Notes: generated by a model not told the origin, from the sequence alone. Shown: positions 19,341 through 28,884, counted from the first letter of the stretch. The stretch: DNA of 64,000 bases from JARRLC01 sp050290865 (GCA_050290865.1 JBNKIW010000004.1:147916-211915); one strand, 5' to 3'. Translations and numbers: made by a program.

Positions 19341-19672
19341 GGGTGGTTTCGCCGAATCAGTCGCCGCCACCGGGCGGCTTGCGGGTGAGAAACATGCCAT
19401 GCCGGTGCGTACCGATCGCCGCAAATGCCAGCCTCGCGCAAGGCTGATAACGAAGTTTAGCGACCATTGCCTTGCAGGCGGGATGCGAATTGATCTCGAC
19501 GCTCGCAGCCGGCGCTGGCATGGTATATTATACGGCACGTATCGGCGGCGCTGGAGAAGCAGGCAGTTGGGCCTGGACAGAGCAGAGATTTCGCGGGGCA
19601 GATATCATATGATGTTACCGGAACAGCGGTCCGTCAGACCTCACGGCCGGCGCGCCACCGGGGACTGATCAC
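19341..19672. other. 332-nt intergenic region
   Basis: No gene supported. The only features seen are an 11-nt palindrome, GTATATTATAC, at about 19525, which could hold a -10 element for the downstream gene, and general AT enrichment after 19500. Confidence 0.4.
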
Positions 19673-20608
19673 ATGTTGGCGAAGCTTTTGGGGTTGTTTC
19701 GCAAGATGCAGGACGTTGAAGCTCAGTCGATCGAAGCCGAGCTGAGCCCGCCTTTCGCGATCCAGAAGCCCGCCAGCGGGCTGGCGCCGTTCGTCTTCAA
19801 TTCTCCGCATAGCGGCAGAACCTATCCGGCCGCATTCCTCGAGGCCTCGCGGCTCACCGCAGCGGCGCTGCGCAAATCGGAGGATGCCTATGTGGATCTG
19901 CTCCTGGCGGGTGTTGTGGATATCGGCGCCACGCTGATGCACGCGCATTTTCCGCGCGCCTATCTGGACCTCAACCGCGAACCTTACGAACTCGACCCCG
20001 CACTGTTTTCGGGGACTCTGCCGGACTACGCCAACACGCACTCTCTGCGCGTCGTCGGCGGTCTCGGCACGATCGCGCGCGTCGTGAACGAGCAGGAGGA
20101 GATCTATCGCGGGCAGATCCCCGTGAGTGCCGCGCTGGAGCGCATCAACCGGCTCTACAAGCCCTATCACGCCGCCCTGTCCGGTCTTCTGGCCGAGGCG
20201 TGCCAGCAGTTCGGTTATGCGGTGCTGATCGACTGCCACTCGATGCCGTCCTATCAGGGTGACCGCAGCAACATCCAGAAAGCCGATTTCGTGCTGGGCG
20301 ACCGCTTCGGCACATCCTGTCCGCGCGAAATGGTGCGGACCATCGAGCGTTTCCTCGGTGGCCTGGGCTACAAGGTGACGCTCAACAAGCCCTACGCCGG
20401 AGGCTACATCACCGAGCATTACGGTAATCCGGCCGAGGGCGTCCATGCCCTGCAGATCGAGATCAATCGCGCGCTGTACATGGATGAGGATACGCTGGCG
20501 CTGCGCCGCGATTTCCGCAATCTGCGCGAGACTCTCACCGGCCTTGCGGGGTGTATCGTGCAGACGCTGCCCGACTATCTGGCGCCGCGCCGCGCTGCCG
20601 CAGAATAG
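19673..20608 (+). CDS. N-formylglutamate amidohydrolase family protein
   Basis: 311 residues. The family signature starts FVFNSPHSGRTYP; HFPRAYLDLNREPYELD, IDCHSMPS, and ALQIEINRALYMDE follow. HSG, the aspartates and the glutamate form the metal site of the zinc hydrolases in the HutG/FGase family. Classical members cleave N-formylglutamate to formate and glutamate in histidine degradation, but no hut genes are nearby, so the true substrate is open. The start is at ATG 19673; an ATG at 19706 is possible. The next feature downstream is a minus-strand sRNA candidate and then a SuhB-family gene, an arrangement I recall as recurrent in rhizobia. Confidence 0.85.
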   Translation: MLAKLLGLFRKMQDVEAQSIEAELSPPFAIQKPASGLAPFVFNSPHSGRTYPAAFLEASRLTAAALRKSEDAYVDLLLAGVVDIGATLMHAHFPRAYLDLNREPYELDPALFSGTLPDYANTHSLRVVGGLGTIARVVNEQEEIYRGQIPVSAALERINRLYKPYHAALSGLLAEACQQFGYAVLIDCHSMPSYQGDRSNIQKADFVLGDRFGTSCPREMVRTIERFLGGLGYKVTLNKPYAGGYITEHYGNPAEGVHALQIEINRALYMDEDTLALRRDFRNLRETLTGLAGCIVQTLPDYLAPRRAAAE

Positions 20609-20655
20609 CCTATCAGCCGGGGTCGGGGGCCGGGCGCCCGCTAAGACAGATGCCC

Positions 20656-20692
20656 AAAAAAAAGAGGGGCCGTCCGAGGCTTCGAACGGCCC
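20656..20692 (-). terminator. Rho-independent terminator of the sRNA
   Basis: The stem pairs 20667-20673 with 20686-20692 (GGGCCGT/ACGGCCC), then one C-A mismatch and three more pairs. On the minus strand the stem is followed by CTC and eight T (20656-20663). There is no T-run on the plus strand, so it serves the minus strand only. Confidence 0.85.
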
Positions 20693-20755
20693 AAGTCTAG
20701 GGAGGAAACGCCCAAGGAGGGCTGCGGCGAGGATCACGCTGTGACCCATACCGCA
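20656..20755 (-). ncRNA. mmgR: MmgR/alpha-r8 (suhB-type) small RNA candidate
   Basis: On the minus strand, GTTTCCTCCCTAGACTTGGG (20691-20710) leads straight into a strong hairpin and eight T. The single-stranded UUUCCUCCCU is an anti-Shine-Dalgarno motif of the kind reported for MmgR, an Hfq-bound rhizobial sRNA that limits PHB granule formation. The Rfam suhB family is also named for its position near suhB. Here the next gene is a SuhB-family phosphatase and the other neighbour is an N-formylglutamate amidohydrolase family gene. The 5' end is a guess: TATATT at about 20761-20766 could be the -10, giving roughly 100 nt. No transcript evidence is available. Confidence 0.6.
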
Positions 20756-20939
20756 CCGCAATATATGCCAGTGCGGCGCACAAAAATCAATAGGATAAAT
20801 GCGGGGAGCGACAATATGCGCGCCTCGTTGTATTTCAGCCACGTTGACGGTAAATCAAACGCCAACAGGCGGCGTTTCAGACATCAATATCGGCATCGCC
20901 GCTCAATATAACAGCGGCAAGATCGGGGAGAGATGCTTT

Positions 20940-21743
20940 ATGTCTTCTGACAGGTTAGTTGACACCACTCTCGTCGCCTTCACGCATAAGCTTGCCGACA
21001 GCGCGGGCCGCGTGATTCGCCCTTACTTCCGGCACGCTTTATCCATCGCCAACAAGGCGGAATTGAACCATTTCGACCCCGTCACGGAGGCGGATCGCGC
21101 CGCGGAAGAGGCGATGCGCGCGCTCATTCTGGCCGAATATCCGGCACACGGAATCTGCGGCGAGGAGCACGGCGACAAGCCCCCGGACGGGCCTTACCGA
21201 TGGGTGCTCGACCCGATCGACGGCACCCGCTCCTTCATTCTCGGCCTGCCGACCTGGGGGACCCTGATCGGCCTGACGCGCGACGGCGAGCCGGTTCTCG
21301 GCATGATGGACCAGCCCTGCGCCGGTGAGCGATTCTGGAGCGGCGGCGATGCCGCCTGTTTCCGCGACGCTTCGGGCAGCGAGCAGGTCATGCGCACGCG
21401 GGAATGCCCACAGCTCGCCGATGCGATCATGACCGCGACGACGCCCGAGATGTTCAAGGCGGGCGCCGAGAGCGGCAGCTTCTACGATCTCGCGGGGCGG
21501 GTGCGCATGATGCGATTCGGCGGCGACTGCTACCTCTACAGCCTCCTGGCGATGGGCTTCGTCGATCTGGTCGTGGAGGCGGACCTGAAAACCTTCGATA
21601 TCGTCGCGCTCATCCCCATCATTCGCGCCGCGGGCGGCGTCGTGACCTCCTGGGACGGCGGCGATCCGACCCCGGGCGGGCGCATCGTCGCGGCGGGCGA
21701 TCCTCGTCTGCATGCCCAAGCCCTGAAGGTGCTCGGCGGTTGA
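20940..21743 (+). CDS. hisN: Inositol monophosphatase-family phosphatase, probably histidinol-phosphatase HisN
   Basis: 267 residues from ATG 20940, with GGGGAG upstream. Metal-binding motifs of the lithium-sensitive phosphatase family are present: FDPVTEADRAAEEAMR, HGICGEEHG, WVLDPIDGTRSFILGLP, and the late LKTFDIVALIPIIRAAGG. The RSF after DPIDGT and the short IRAAGGVV tail are typical of the HisN subgroup (histidinol-phosphate to histidinol) rather than true SuhB, though the two are hard to separate by eye. It is monocistronic with about 130 nt before coaD. Confidence 0.85.
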   Translation: MSSDRLVDTTLVAFTHKLADSAGRVIRPYFRHALSIANKAELNHFDPVTEADRAAEEAMRALILAEYPAHGICGEEHGDKPPDGPYRWVLDPIDGTRSFILGLPTWGTLIGLTRDGEPVLGMMDQPCAGERFWSGGDAACFRDASGSEQVMRTRECPQLADAIMTATTPEMFKAGAESGSFYDLAGRVRMMRFGGDCYLYSLLAMGFVDLVVEADLKTFDIVALIPIIRAAGGVVTSWDGGDPTPGGRIVAAGDPRLHAQALKVLGG

Positions 21744-21877
21744 GCAGAGCGGTGCAGAACAGACCGGTTTTGCCGGGGGCTTTGACTTGCGGCTTCAGCC
21801 GTGCCGGTGTATTGAGCGAAGAATTCAGGATAGCGGAAGTCCGCAAATAACGTCTGCGCGACAGAAAAGTCGGATTC

Positions 21878-22387
21878 ATGCCACGCACGGTTTTCTATCC
21901 CGGCAGCTTCGATCCCGTCACCTACGGTCATCTCGATCTGATCGGGCGGGCCAGCCGTCTTTTCGACCGGATCGTCATCGGCATCGGTGTTCATCATGGG
22001 AAGAAGGCGCTGTTTTCCGAGCAGGAGCGGGTTGCGATGCTGCGCGAGGAGATCGGCAAGCTCGATCCGGCGCCGCCCGCCCGCATCGAGATCGTCACCT
22101 TCGACGGGCTGGCTGTGGATTGCGCGCGCGAGCACAGTGCCATAGGCATTCTCCGAGGCCTGCGCGATGCTTCCGATTTCGATTATGAAATGCAGATGGC
22201 GGGCATGAACGGCGCCATGGTGCCCGGCCTGGAAACCGTTTTCCTGCCTGCGGCATCGGGCAACCGGCATATTGCCGCCACTTTCGTTCGCCAGATCGCG
22301 CAGATGGGTGGCGATATCGGCCCCTTCGTGCCCGCGGCCATCGCCCTGCGCCTGCGCGCGAAACTCAACTCGCCTTCCACACCTTAG
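21878..22387 (+). CDS. coaD: Phosphopantetheine adenylyltransferase
   Basis: 169 residues. The N-terminal nucleotidyltransferase motif [16 protein letters not shown] contains the catalytic T/H-x-G-H signature, and [21 protein letters not shown] is characteristic of CoaD. It makes dephospho-CoA from 4'-phosphopantetheine and ATP, the fourth step of coenzyme A synthesis. coaA, the first step, is also in this window at 55367-56332. The late loop reads [14 protein letters not shown] where many homologues have SSRFVKEIA. It is followed after 27 nt by two cyclophilin genes. Confidence 0.95.
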   Translation: MPRTVFYPGSFDPVTYGHLDLIGRASRLFDRIVIGIGVHHGKKALFSEQERVAMLREEIGKLDPAPPARIEIVTFDGLAVDCAREHSAIGILRGLRDASDFDYEMQMAGMNGAMVPGLETVFLPAASGNRHIAATFVRQIAQMGGDIGPFVPAAIALRLRAKLNSPSTP

Positions 22388-22414
22388 TCCCGAATTCAGC
22401 TTCCGGAGTTCGAC

Positions 22415-22957
22415 ATGTTGAAACGCATTCTGCCTGCATTCCTGACGCTTTGCCTGCTGGCGTCGCTCCCGGCCAGTGCCGCGGACAAATCCAATATCGT
22501 CTATCTCGACCTGAAGGGAGGCCGGGTAACCATCGAACTGCGGCCTGATCTCGCGCCGAAGCATGTCGAGCGCTTCAAGAAGCTGGTCAAGGAAGGCTTC
22601 TACGACGGCCTCAAATGGCACCGCGTCATCACCGGTTTCATGGCACAGACCGGCGACCCGACCGGCACCGGCTCCAGCGGCTCGAAATATCCCGACCTGA
22701 AAGCCGAATTCACGAATACGCCGTTCAAGCGCGGTACGCTCGGCGCAGCGCGCACCGGCAACCCGAACAGCGCCAACAGCCAGTTCTTCATCTGTTTCGA
22801 GGATGCATCGCATCTCAACGGGAAATATACCGTGTTCGGACAGGTGGTTGACGGTATGCCGATCGTGGACCGCATCAAGAAGGGCAACGGCCCCGGCGGT
22901 CAGGTTTTCAATCCGGACAAAATCGTCAAGATGCAGCTCGCTACCGACGCGAAATAG
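22415..22957 (+). CDS. Exported cyclophilin-type peptidyl-prolyl cis-trans isomerase
   Basis: 180 residues with a signal peptide (KRILPAFLTLCLLASLPASA). The cyclophilin domain shows YDGLKWHRVITGFMAQTGD, SANSQFFICFED and YTVFGQVVDGM; the catalytic Arg is in the WHRV segment. It catalyses proline isomerisation during protein folding in the periplasm (PpiA-like). It starts 27 nt after coaD and lies 33 nt before a second, cytoplasmic cyclophilin, so the three probably form an operon. Confidence 0.92.
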   Translation: MLKRILPAFLTLCLLASLPASAADKSNIVYLDLKGGRVTIELRPDLAPKHVERFKKLVKEGFYDGLKWHRVITGFMAQTGDPTGTGSSGSKYPDLKAEFTNTPFKRGTLGAARTGNPNSANSQFFICFEDASHLNGKYTVFGQVVDGMPIVDRIKKGNGPGGQVFNPDKIVKMQLATDAK

Positions 22958-22990
22958 CTGCAGCCAGTCAACTCATTCAAGGAGCCTTTC

Positions 22991-23464
22991 ATGCCGGAAA
23001 TCAAAGACCCTGAAAACACCCTCATCATGGATATGACCCATGGCACGGTCGTTATCGAAATGCTGCCCGACGTGGCACCCAACCATGTCGCGCGCATCAA
23101 GGAGTTGGTGCGTCAGGGCTTTTACGACGGCATCGTCTTTCACCGCGTGATCGACGGCTTCATGGCCCAGACCGGCGATCCGACCGGCACCGGCATGGGC
23201 GGCTCAGGCACGAAGCTGAAGGCGGAGTTTTCGGGCGTGCCGCACGAGCGCGGCGTCTGCTCGATGGCCCGCGCCCAGAACCCCGACAGCGCCGACAGCC
23301 AGTTCTTCATCTGCTTCGAGGACAGCGGCTTCCTGAACCGGCAATACACCGTTTGGGGCCGGGTCATCGAGGGCATGGAAAACGTGGATAAGATCAAACG
23401 CGGCGAGCCGGTGCAAAGCCCGGACAAGATCGTCACCCTCCGGGTCGCCGCCGACGCGGTGTGA
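22991..23464 (+). CDS. Cytoplasmic cyclophilin-type peptidyl-prolyl cis-trans isomerase
   Basis: 157 residues without signal peptide (PpiB-like). The same motifs as its neighbour occur: YDGIVFHRVIDGFMAQTGD, SADSQFFICFED and YTVWGRVIEGMENV. The two genes are paralogues from an old tandem duplication, one targeted to the periplasm and one cytoplasmic. AAGGAG lies before the ATG. The 3' end faces the nitrilase-family gene; a 7-bp GC hairpin (23487-23493 with 23515-23521) lies between the two stops but has no T-run. Confidence 0.93.
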   Translation: MPEIKDPENTLIMDMTHGTVVIEMLPDVAPNHVARIKELVRQGFYDGIVFHRVIDGFMAQTGDPTGTGMGGSGTKLKAEFSGVPHERGVCSMARAQNPDSADSQFFICFEDSGFLNRQYTVWGRVIEGMENVDKIKRGEPVQSPDKIVTLRVAADAV

Positions 23465-23541
23465 CCGGCGCCAAGCATACCCCTCTCCCCGCGTGAGCAC
23501 GATGGCCGAGCCTTCGCGGGGATGACGGGGGAGCGCATGTC

Positions 23542-24459
23542 TCACCGGTCTCCCACGATGCCTACGCCGTCAGCCTGCCAGGAGCCCGGCCACACTTCCG
23601 CGGCACCCGCCCGCAGGGAGCGCACCGCCTCCACCGGCAGGTCACGCACCACAAGCAGGCTTCCGATCGGCTCCAAACTCTCCTTCATGGGACCGATGGC
23701 GGCGAGGATGCCGGTATGCCCGAGTCCCGCCTCGCAGGGCAGATAGACGGCGGCGCCCGACACGTTGGGCTCCACCCGGCCGCCCGTCTGGAATGGACCG
23801 ACCGTGCCGACCGCGCAAACGATGGTCTGCAATTCAATCGCGCGGGTCTTCGCGCAGCCGAAAACGCGCCAATATCCCGCCTCACGCTCGGTCATAGACG
23901 GGACGAGCAGGAGGTCTATCCCCAGCGGCGCCAGCCGCGCGGACAGCGCAGGCAACTCCACATCCAGACAGACGAGGATCGCAAGGCGCAGGCCGCGCCA
24001 TTCGGTGATGTGGAACTCCGTGCCGGGAACGAGCATCCAGGCGCCCGGTTCGGTCTCGAAGGGCGTCAGGCACAGCTTGTCCTGGAAGCCATGAATGACG
24101 CCGTCCGCGCCGGGCAGCAGGAGGTGCGCGCGGTTGGTCCACGCATGGCCCGGCGCCGCATGCGGCATCGTGCCCGGCAGCAGGCCGAGCCCGGTCTCCT
24201 CGACCAACGCGGCCAGACGCGGGAGGCTGGAGACCGCCACTTCGCCCAGCCACGGGATTTCTCTGTCCTCGGTGAGACCGGGCGGCGCGAAGTCCAGCCA
24301 CTGCTCGCAGGCATATTCCGGCATGACTAGCAGATCCGCGCCCGCGTCCCTGGCCGCGCGCATCTGCGTGCGAACGCGCGCGAACCACTCCTCCGCGTCG
24401 TTCACCGGGTTGGCGAGGTTCACGGCCCAAAGGGCGACGGTCGGCAGGGATAAGGTCAT
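23542..24459 (-). CDS. Carbon-nitrogen hydrolase (nitrilase superfamily)
   Basis: 305 residues from ATG 24459; a GTG four codons upstream (24471) is an alternative. The Glu-Lys-Cys triad is visible: Glu in DLLVMPEYACEQW, Lys in GFQDKLCLTPFE, and Cys in AILVCLDVELP. Superfamily members hydrolyse nitriles or amides; the pattern resembles amidase-like members rather than true aliphatic nitrilases. A mid-chain segment, LLLVPSMTEREAGYWRV, is characteristic of a subgroup of unknown substrate. No operon partner is seen. The divergent region to the kinase at 24583 is only 120 nt and both genes are on the minus strand. Confidence 0.85.
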   Translation of the reverse strand: MTLSLPTVALWAVNLANPVNDAEEWFARVRTQMRAARDAGADLLVMPEYACEQWLDFAPPGLTEDREIPWLGEVAVSSLPRLAALVEETGLGLLPGTMPHAAPGHAWTNRAHLLLPGADGVIHGFQDKLCLTPFETEPGAWMLVPGTEFHITEWRGLRLAILVCLDVELPALSARLAPLGIDLLLVPSMTEREAGYWRVFGCAKTRAIELQTIVCAVGTVGPFQTGGRVEPNVSGAAVYLPCEAGLGHTGILAAIGPMKESLEPIGSLLVVRDLPVEAVRSLRAGAAEVWPGSWQADGVGIVGDR

Positions 24460-24582
24460 CGTTCTGCTCACAGCGCTGCCATTCTCGAAGCCGTTTTATC
24501 GCGGCGGTGCGGAAATGAGAAACGCTACGGGTCGATGCGCCGGATGGAGGCCCTTTGCGCTGCACGCGGGGGCTGGTGAGGC

Positions 24583-27012
24583 TCAGGCCGGCTTCTTCTG
24601 CGCCTCCGGCGCCTGCCGCCGCACATCTTCGGTCTCGCGGGCCGCGAGCGCGGCGCCGTCCAGATAGCGCCTGATCTTTCCGAGCAGGTCTTCGAAATCG
24701 ATGGGCTTCGGCACGTATTCGTTCATGCCCGCGGCGAGATAGCGTTCCCGGTCTCCCGGCAGCGTGTTCGCGGTCATGGCTATGATCGGCGTGCGGCACG
24801 CCGGTTCGGGCATCGCGCGGATGCGCCGCGTCGCGTCAACCCCGCTCATCACCGGCATGCGGATATCCATCAGCACCAGGTCGTAGGGAAGCCGCTGCAT
24901 CGCGTGCACAGCCTCAACACCGTCGGCAACGGCATCGACCACGAACCCGGCCTGTGTCAGCGCGGTCGTGATCAGCCGCTGATTGATCGGGTTGTCCTCC
25001 GCGATCAGCAGGCGGGCATATTTGCCCTTCGTCCCCTCTCCGACGGCGCGCGGGCGGACGCCCGAGACGGCGGCGGCTTCCATGGCGGTTGGAGGGCCTT
25101 TCCGCTCCAGCAGCGCCACGAGAAGGCGGATGAGCTTGTCCTGAACCACAGGCTTGGGACATGCCGCATCGAACCCCAGGGCGCGCGCCTGCTGATCGAA
25201 GGCGATGCCGCCCGAGGACGAGATGATCAGCTTGACGTCCGCATATTGGGGCCGCTCGCGGATCAGTTTGCGCAGCGTGATGCCGTCCATCTCCGGCATC
25301 ATGTGGTCGATGATCACGATTTCGTAAGGGTGGCCGCTGTCTTCGGCGTCGGCGAGCGCAGTGAGCGCCGCGCGCCCCCCCGCGACGCAGTGCACCTCGG
25401 CGCCGAAACTCTTGAGCTGCTGCTGGAAGATCCGCCGGTTCAGCGCATTGTCGTCCACGACGAGGAAGCGGTGGCCCGCCAGCGTCAGCCGCGTGTTCTC
25501 GAGAATGTTCTGCGAAAGCGGCGTCGCTTCGGCCAGCGTAATCTTGAACCAGAACGTCGTGCCTTTGCCCAGCGTGCTCTCGACGCCCATCTCGCCGTCC
25601 ATCAGCGCGACCAGCTTCTTGCAGATCGGCAGACCGAGACCCGCGCCGCCGTGCTTCCGGCTCGATGAGCTGTCGACCTGCATGAACTGATCGAAGACCT
25701 GCCCGATCTTGTTCTGCGGAATACCAATGCCGGTGTCGGTGACGGTGAACAGGAGGATGCAGTCACCCTCCGGCGACATGCCTGCGGGCTTGACCTCGAT
25801 GGCGACGCCGCCGCGCTCAGTGAACTTTATGGCGTTCGCCGCGAGCTTGAGAAGGATTTGCCGCACGCGGCCCGCGTCGCCCGCCACGCTGTCGGGCAGA
25901 TGCGGATCGACGTAGGCCGCGAGATCAAGGCGCTTGGCAAAGGCCTGCGGCCCGAGCAGGGACAACACTTCCGAGGTCACGTCCTGGAGCGAGAAGGCGA
26001 TGTTCTCGAACTCCAGCGAGCCCGCCTCGATATGTGTCATATCGAGAATGTCGTTGAGCAGGTCGAGGAGCGTCACCCCGGCGCCCTGGATGGTCTCGGC
26101 ATAGTCCTTCTGCTTGGTGTTGAGCGGCGTCCCCAGAAGCAGGTTCGTGAAGCCGAGAATGCCGTTGAGCGGCGTGCGCAGTTCGTGGCTCATCAATGAG
26201 AGGAACTCGTCCTTCGCCGAGTCGGACGCCAGGGCGCGGTCGCGTTCGGCCGTGAGCGCATCCTGGGCCGCGAGCACGGCCCGCTGCATCGGTTGAAAGA
26301 TGAACACGGCGCTGACGAGGGAGGCACCGATGCCAGCCGCCGCAGCAAGCGCAAGGAGATAGAAGGCAAGCTGCGCCGTGTTGGCGGTACTGCTGCCGAC
26401 GGTGTGCAGGGCTGCTTGAAAGGCCGGGCGCAGCTCGGTTCTCATCATCGTGCGCAGGGCGGTCATGTCGGCCTTGGCGGTCGCGCTGGATGCGCTGGGG
26501 AGCCGCATGAGCTTGTGACCGAGGATCAGGAATTGCCGGACCCTTACCTCCAGCGCCTTCATACCCTCCGGGGAGCCGTGCCAAAGCGCCCGCAGCAGCG
26601 GCGACATCGCTTTACCTTCGAGATGATAGCGCGCGTTCAGGACATCGGGATTGATCTGCAGGTCATATTTGATGAGGCGCCACTGTTCATCCAGGTCGTC
26701 GTGCTCCTCGCCGTCATGTTTCGTGAGGTAGGTGTAGAGTTCGACGATATCCTTGAACTTCGCCCGCAACAGCCTGCGCGGCTCGCCGGTTCCAGGGCGG
26801 CCGGACTGCCACGCCAACTCGGACTCGAAGTCGTCGATTCCGCTTAGGAGATCGGTCAACACCCGCGCATAGCTGCCATGCACCTCGAAGGATGACAGCA
26901 TGACCCAGCCGACCGAGACCGTGATCAGCAGGCTCAGGGCGATCCCCAGATTGGCCAACCACAAGCGCCTGCGAAAATAGTCCCTGGTGACCGGACGTGG
27001 CGATGGCTGCAT
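24583..27012 (-). CDS. Hybrid sensor histidine kinase with two receiver domains
   Basis: 809 residues. TM1 is at about residues 18-42 and TM2 at about 208-232, with a periplasmic helical sensor between them. HisKA carries H276 in [13 protein letters not shown]; the HATPase shows [20 protein letters not shown] and [13 protein letters not shown]. Receiver 1 has D569 in [12 protein letters not shown] and PKPVVQDK. Receiver 2 has D716 in [12 protein letters not shown] and PKPIDFED. No histidine phosphotransfer domain or output domain is present. The layout matches the kinase at 17001-19340, so the two may be paralogues. The input signal is unknown. Confidence 0.92.
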   Translation of the reverse strand: MQPSPRPVTRDYFRRRLWLANLGIALSLLITVSVGWVMLSSFEVHGSYARVLTDLLSGIDDFESELAWQSGRPGTGEPRRLLRAKFKDIVELYTYLTKHDGEEHDDLDEQWRLIKYDLQINPDVLNARYHLEGKAMSPLLRALWHGSPEGMKALEVRVRQFLILGHKLMRLPSASSATAKADMTALRTMMRTELRPAFQAALHTVGSSTANTAQLAFYLLALAAAAGIGASLVSAVFIFQPMQRAVLAAQDALTAERDRALASDSAKDEFLSLMSHELRTPLNGILGFTNLLLGTPLNTKQKDYAETIQGAGVTLLDLLNDILDMTHIEAGSLEFENIAFSLQDVTSEVLSLLGPQAFAKRLDLAAYVDPHLPDSVAGDAGRVRQILLKLAANAIKFTERGGVAIEVKPAGMSPEGDCILLFTVTDTGIGIPQNKIGQVFDQFMQVDSSSSRKHGGAGLGLPICKKLVALMDGEMGVESTLGKGTTFWFKITLAEATPLSQNILENTRLTLAGHRFLVVDDNALNRRIFQQQLKSFGAEVHCVAGGRAALTALADAEDSGHPYEIVIIDHMMPEMDGITLRKLIRERPQYADVKLIISSSGGIAFDQQARALGFDAACPKPVVQDKLIRLLVALLERKGPPTAMEAAAVSGVRPRAVGEGTKGKYARLLIAEDNPINQRLITTALTQAGFVVDAVADGVEAVHAMQRLPYDLVLMDIRMPVMSGVDATRRIRAMPEPACRTPIIAMTANTLPGDRERYLAAGMNEYVPKPIDFEDLLGKIRRYLDGAALAARETEDVRRQAPEAQKKPA

Positions 27013-27463
27013 GGGCGGTCCTGATTACCGGCGACCGCGCTGTTGAGACGCGCGCATACTTCGAACGCTAAAGCAAGTTCGTTGAAAGAGTACTGCGCCG
27101 AAACCGGCAAAGATTGGGGGATGATTCATCCTTTGCCAAAGATGATAATATGAACTTTCCTTTAAACTCGGGCAACCAGCACCCGGAGACCATCGTTATC
27201 GCCCGGCACGCGCAGGAAACGCCGGCCCCCAACCGCCCGGAGGCGCGCGCGCGTATTTCCCGGGAGACGGATTGTGCGCCCGTGAGGACTTCCAATACCC
27301 CTCTCGAAATACCTTGAAGCTGCCTGTTTGGAGAAAATACCTTAACGCGGGGCCATCGGATCAACACAATTTTTACCGGCCCCGCACCAATGATAGTCCG
27401 GCTGTCGACGATACGCGCAGCAGGGCACTGCACAGAGGTGATCGAACGAGAGACGGGGGGAAA
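27013..27463. other. 451-nt intergenic region between divergent genes
   Basis: It separates the hybrid kinase (minus) from the L,D-transpeptidase (plus) and must hold both promoters. Short frames here resemble nothing known. A strongly G-rich GGGGGGAAA lies just before the transpeptidase ATG as its ribosome site. Confidence 0.5.
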
Positions 27464-27886
27464 ATGAAGTGTCTCATCAGGATGGCAGCCGCCTTGGCGG
27501 TCTTCGCCATCGGTTTCGCCGCGCCGGTTCATGCGAAGGTCGTGGCGCGGGTGGACCTTTCACAACAGCGGATGCGCGTCTATGTGGACGGCGTTCATCG
27601 CTACACTTGGCCGGTCTCGACGGCACGGCGCGGGTACATCACGCCGACGGGGCGTTTCCGGCCACAGTCCATGCACCGCTTTCACCGGTCCAGCAAATAC
27701 AACAACTCCCCGATGCCGCACTCCATCTTCTTCCACCGCGGCTACGCGATCCACGGCTCGTATGAGACCCGCAAGCTGGGCCGCCGCGCGTCTCACGGAT
27801 GCATCCGGCTTCACCCGGCGAATGCGCGCGAGCTGTACCGTCTCATGAAGGCACATCCCCATTCCAGGATCGTCGTCCATCGCTGA
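27464..27886 (+). CDS. Small L,D-transpeptidase (YkuD domain)
   Basis: 140 residues from ATG 27464, preceded by GGGGGG. A signal peptide covers about residues 1-24 (ending PVHAKV). The YkuD domain fills the rest: DLSQQRMRVYVDG, PTGRFRP, and the catalytic box GRRASHGCIRLHPANA with the active Cys in SHGC. These periplasmic enzymes make 3-3 peptidoglycan crosslinks or attach proteins to the wall, and are numerous in Hyphomicrobiales. At 140 residues it is a minimal, single-domain member. Confidence 0.9.
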   Translation: MKCLIRMAAALAVFAIGFAAPVHAKVVARVDLSQQRMRVYVDGVHRYTWPVSTARRGYITPTGRFRPQSMHRFHRSSKYNNSPMPHSIFFHRGYAIHGSYETRKLGRRASHGCIRLHPANARELYRLMKAHPHSRIVVHR

Positions 27887-28095
27887 TCGCGGCCTGCGGG
27901 GCAGATGAGGCATACCGGCAACGGAGTTCGCGAAAGGTTCTTTCTTAAGAAAGCTATACGGAATCAACGCATTGGAATTCCGGCACCGCAATTCCCATCT
28001 GTTTAGACGCGGCAAGCCGGATGGTAGGACAGTCCGCCCGCGAAACCGGTGCCGCAGCCGCAGTTCGCGCGGAAGGAAAGGACGCTTTTAGTCCG

Positions 28096-28884
28096 ATGGA
28101 ACTGTTCGACGTGGCGTCATGGAACGCCTCTCTCGCCGCCCTTTGGGCCGACGTCAGCATGCCGGCCTTCTGGGCAGGCGTACTTCAGATCATCTGGATC
28201 GACATCCTGCTGGCGGGTGACAACGCCGTCGTGATCGCGCTGGCCTGCCGCCAGTTGCCGAGACGGCTGCGCATGTGGGGCATGGTGCTGGGGGCGGGCG
28301 TCGCCATCCTGATGCGCATCGCCTTCACGCTGGTCGTGGTCACGCTGATGACCATACCGTATCTCAAGATCGTGGGCGGACTCGCGCTGCTCTACATCGC
28401 CGTGAAACTGCTGATGCCCGAGGAGAACGGTGGCAAGGAAGAGAGCATTGCCGCTGGAGAGCGCCTGTGGCAGGCGGTTCGCATCATCGCGGTGGCCGAC
28501 ATCGTCATGAGCCTGGATAACGTCATCGCCATCGCGGCGGCGTCGAAAGGTCATACCGCGCTGTTCGTATTCGGGCTCGCCGCCAGCATCCCGCTGATCG
28601 TGGCGGGGGCGCGGCTGATGCTGGCCCTGCTGACGCGCTACCCCTTCATCGTCTGGGCGGGCGGTGCGCTCCTCGGCTGGATCGCGGGACAGACCATCAT
28701 CACCGACCCTGCCGCGCATGCTTTCCTGGCAGGACTGTTCGGGGCGGAAATCTGGGCGCCCGTCGAGATCTTCGGCGCGGCCCTTCTGCCTCTGCCGGAG
28801 ATCGTTGCGGTGGTCATGGGCGCTTTGGCCGTGGTGGGCGCCGGACTGCTGCTGCGGAACCGCGCCGCGCGGAAGCCGGACTGA
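28096..28884 (+). CDS. TerC family integral membrane protein (YjbE-like)
   Basis: 262 residues from ATG 28096 (MELFDVASWN); an ATG at 28021 would add 25 charged residues and is less likely. The TerC signature acidic motifs lie in helices: IDILLAGDNAVVIALA and ADIVMSLDNVIAIAAA. About seven membrane helices. TerC/YjbE proteins are linked to metal (manganese, tellurite) export or metal loading of secreted proteins; with an Mn importer in the same window, a role in manganese handling is possible but inferred. Its last 71 nt overlap the 3' end of the convergent aldolase gene. Confidence 0.85.
   Translation: MELFDVASWNASLAALWADVSMPAFWAGVLQIIWIDILLAGDNAVVIALACRQLPRRLRMWGMVLGAGVAILMRIAFTLVVVTLMTIPYLKIVGGLALLYIAVKLLMPEENGGKEESIAAGERLWQAVRIIAVADIVMSLDNVIAIAAASKGHTALFVFGLAASIPLIVAGARLMLALLTRYPFIVWAGGALLGWIAGQTIITDPAAHAFLAGLFGAEIWAPVEIFGAALLPLPEIVAVVMGALAVVGAGLLLRNRAARKPD

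Larger units (their letters stand above)
20609..20939. other. 331-nt intergenic region holding a minus-strand sRNA candidate
   Basis: Both neighbours are plus-strand genes, but the only terminator points the other way. Positions 20656-20755 hold the sRNA candidate. The remainder, 20756-20939, should hold its promoter on the minus strand and the leader of the phosphatase gene on the plus strand. Nothing else is recognised. Confidence 0.6.

Noticed and set aside
17181..19538. 785-codon open frame on the minus strand
   Set aside because: Antisense shadow of the hybrid kinase; composition is that of high-GC antisense frames (His/Arg/Asp-rich, no domain).
20940..21743. True inositol-monophosphatase SuhB
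   Set aside because: The motif variants fit HisN better, although I cannot exclude SuhB by eye.
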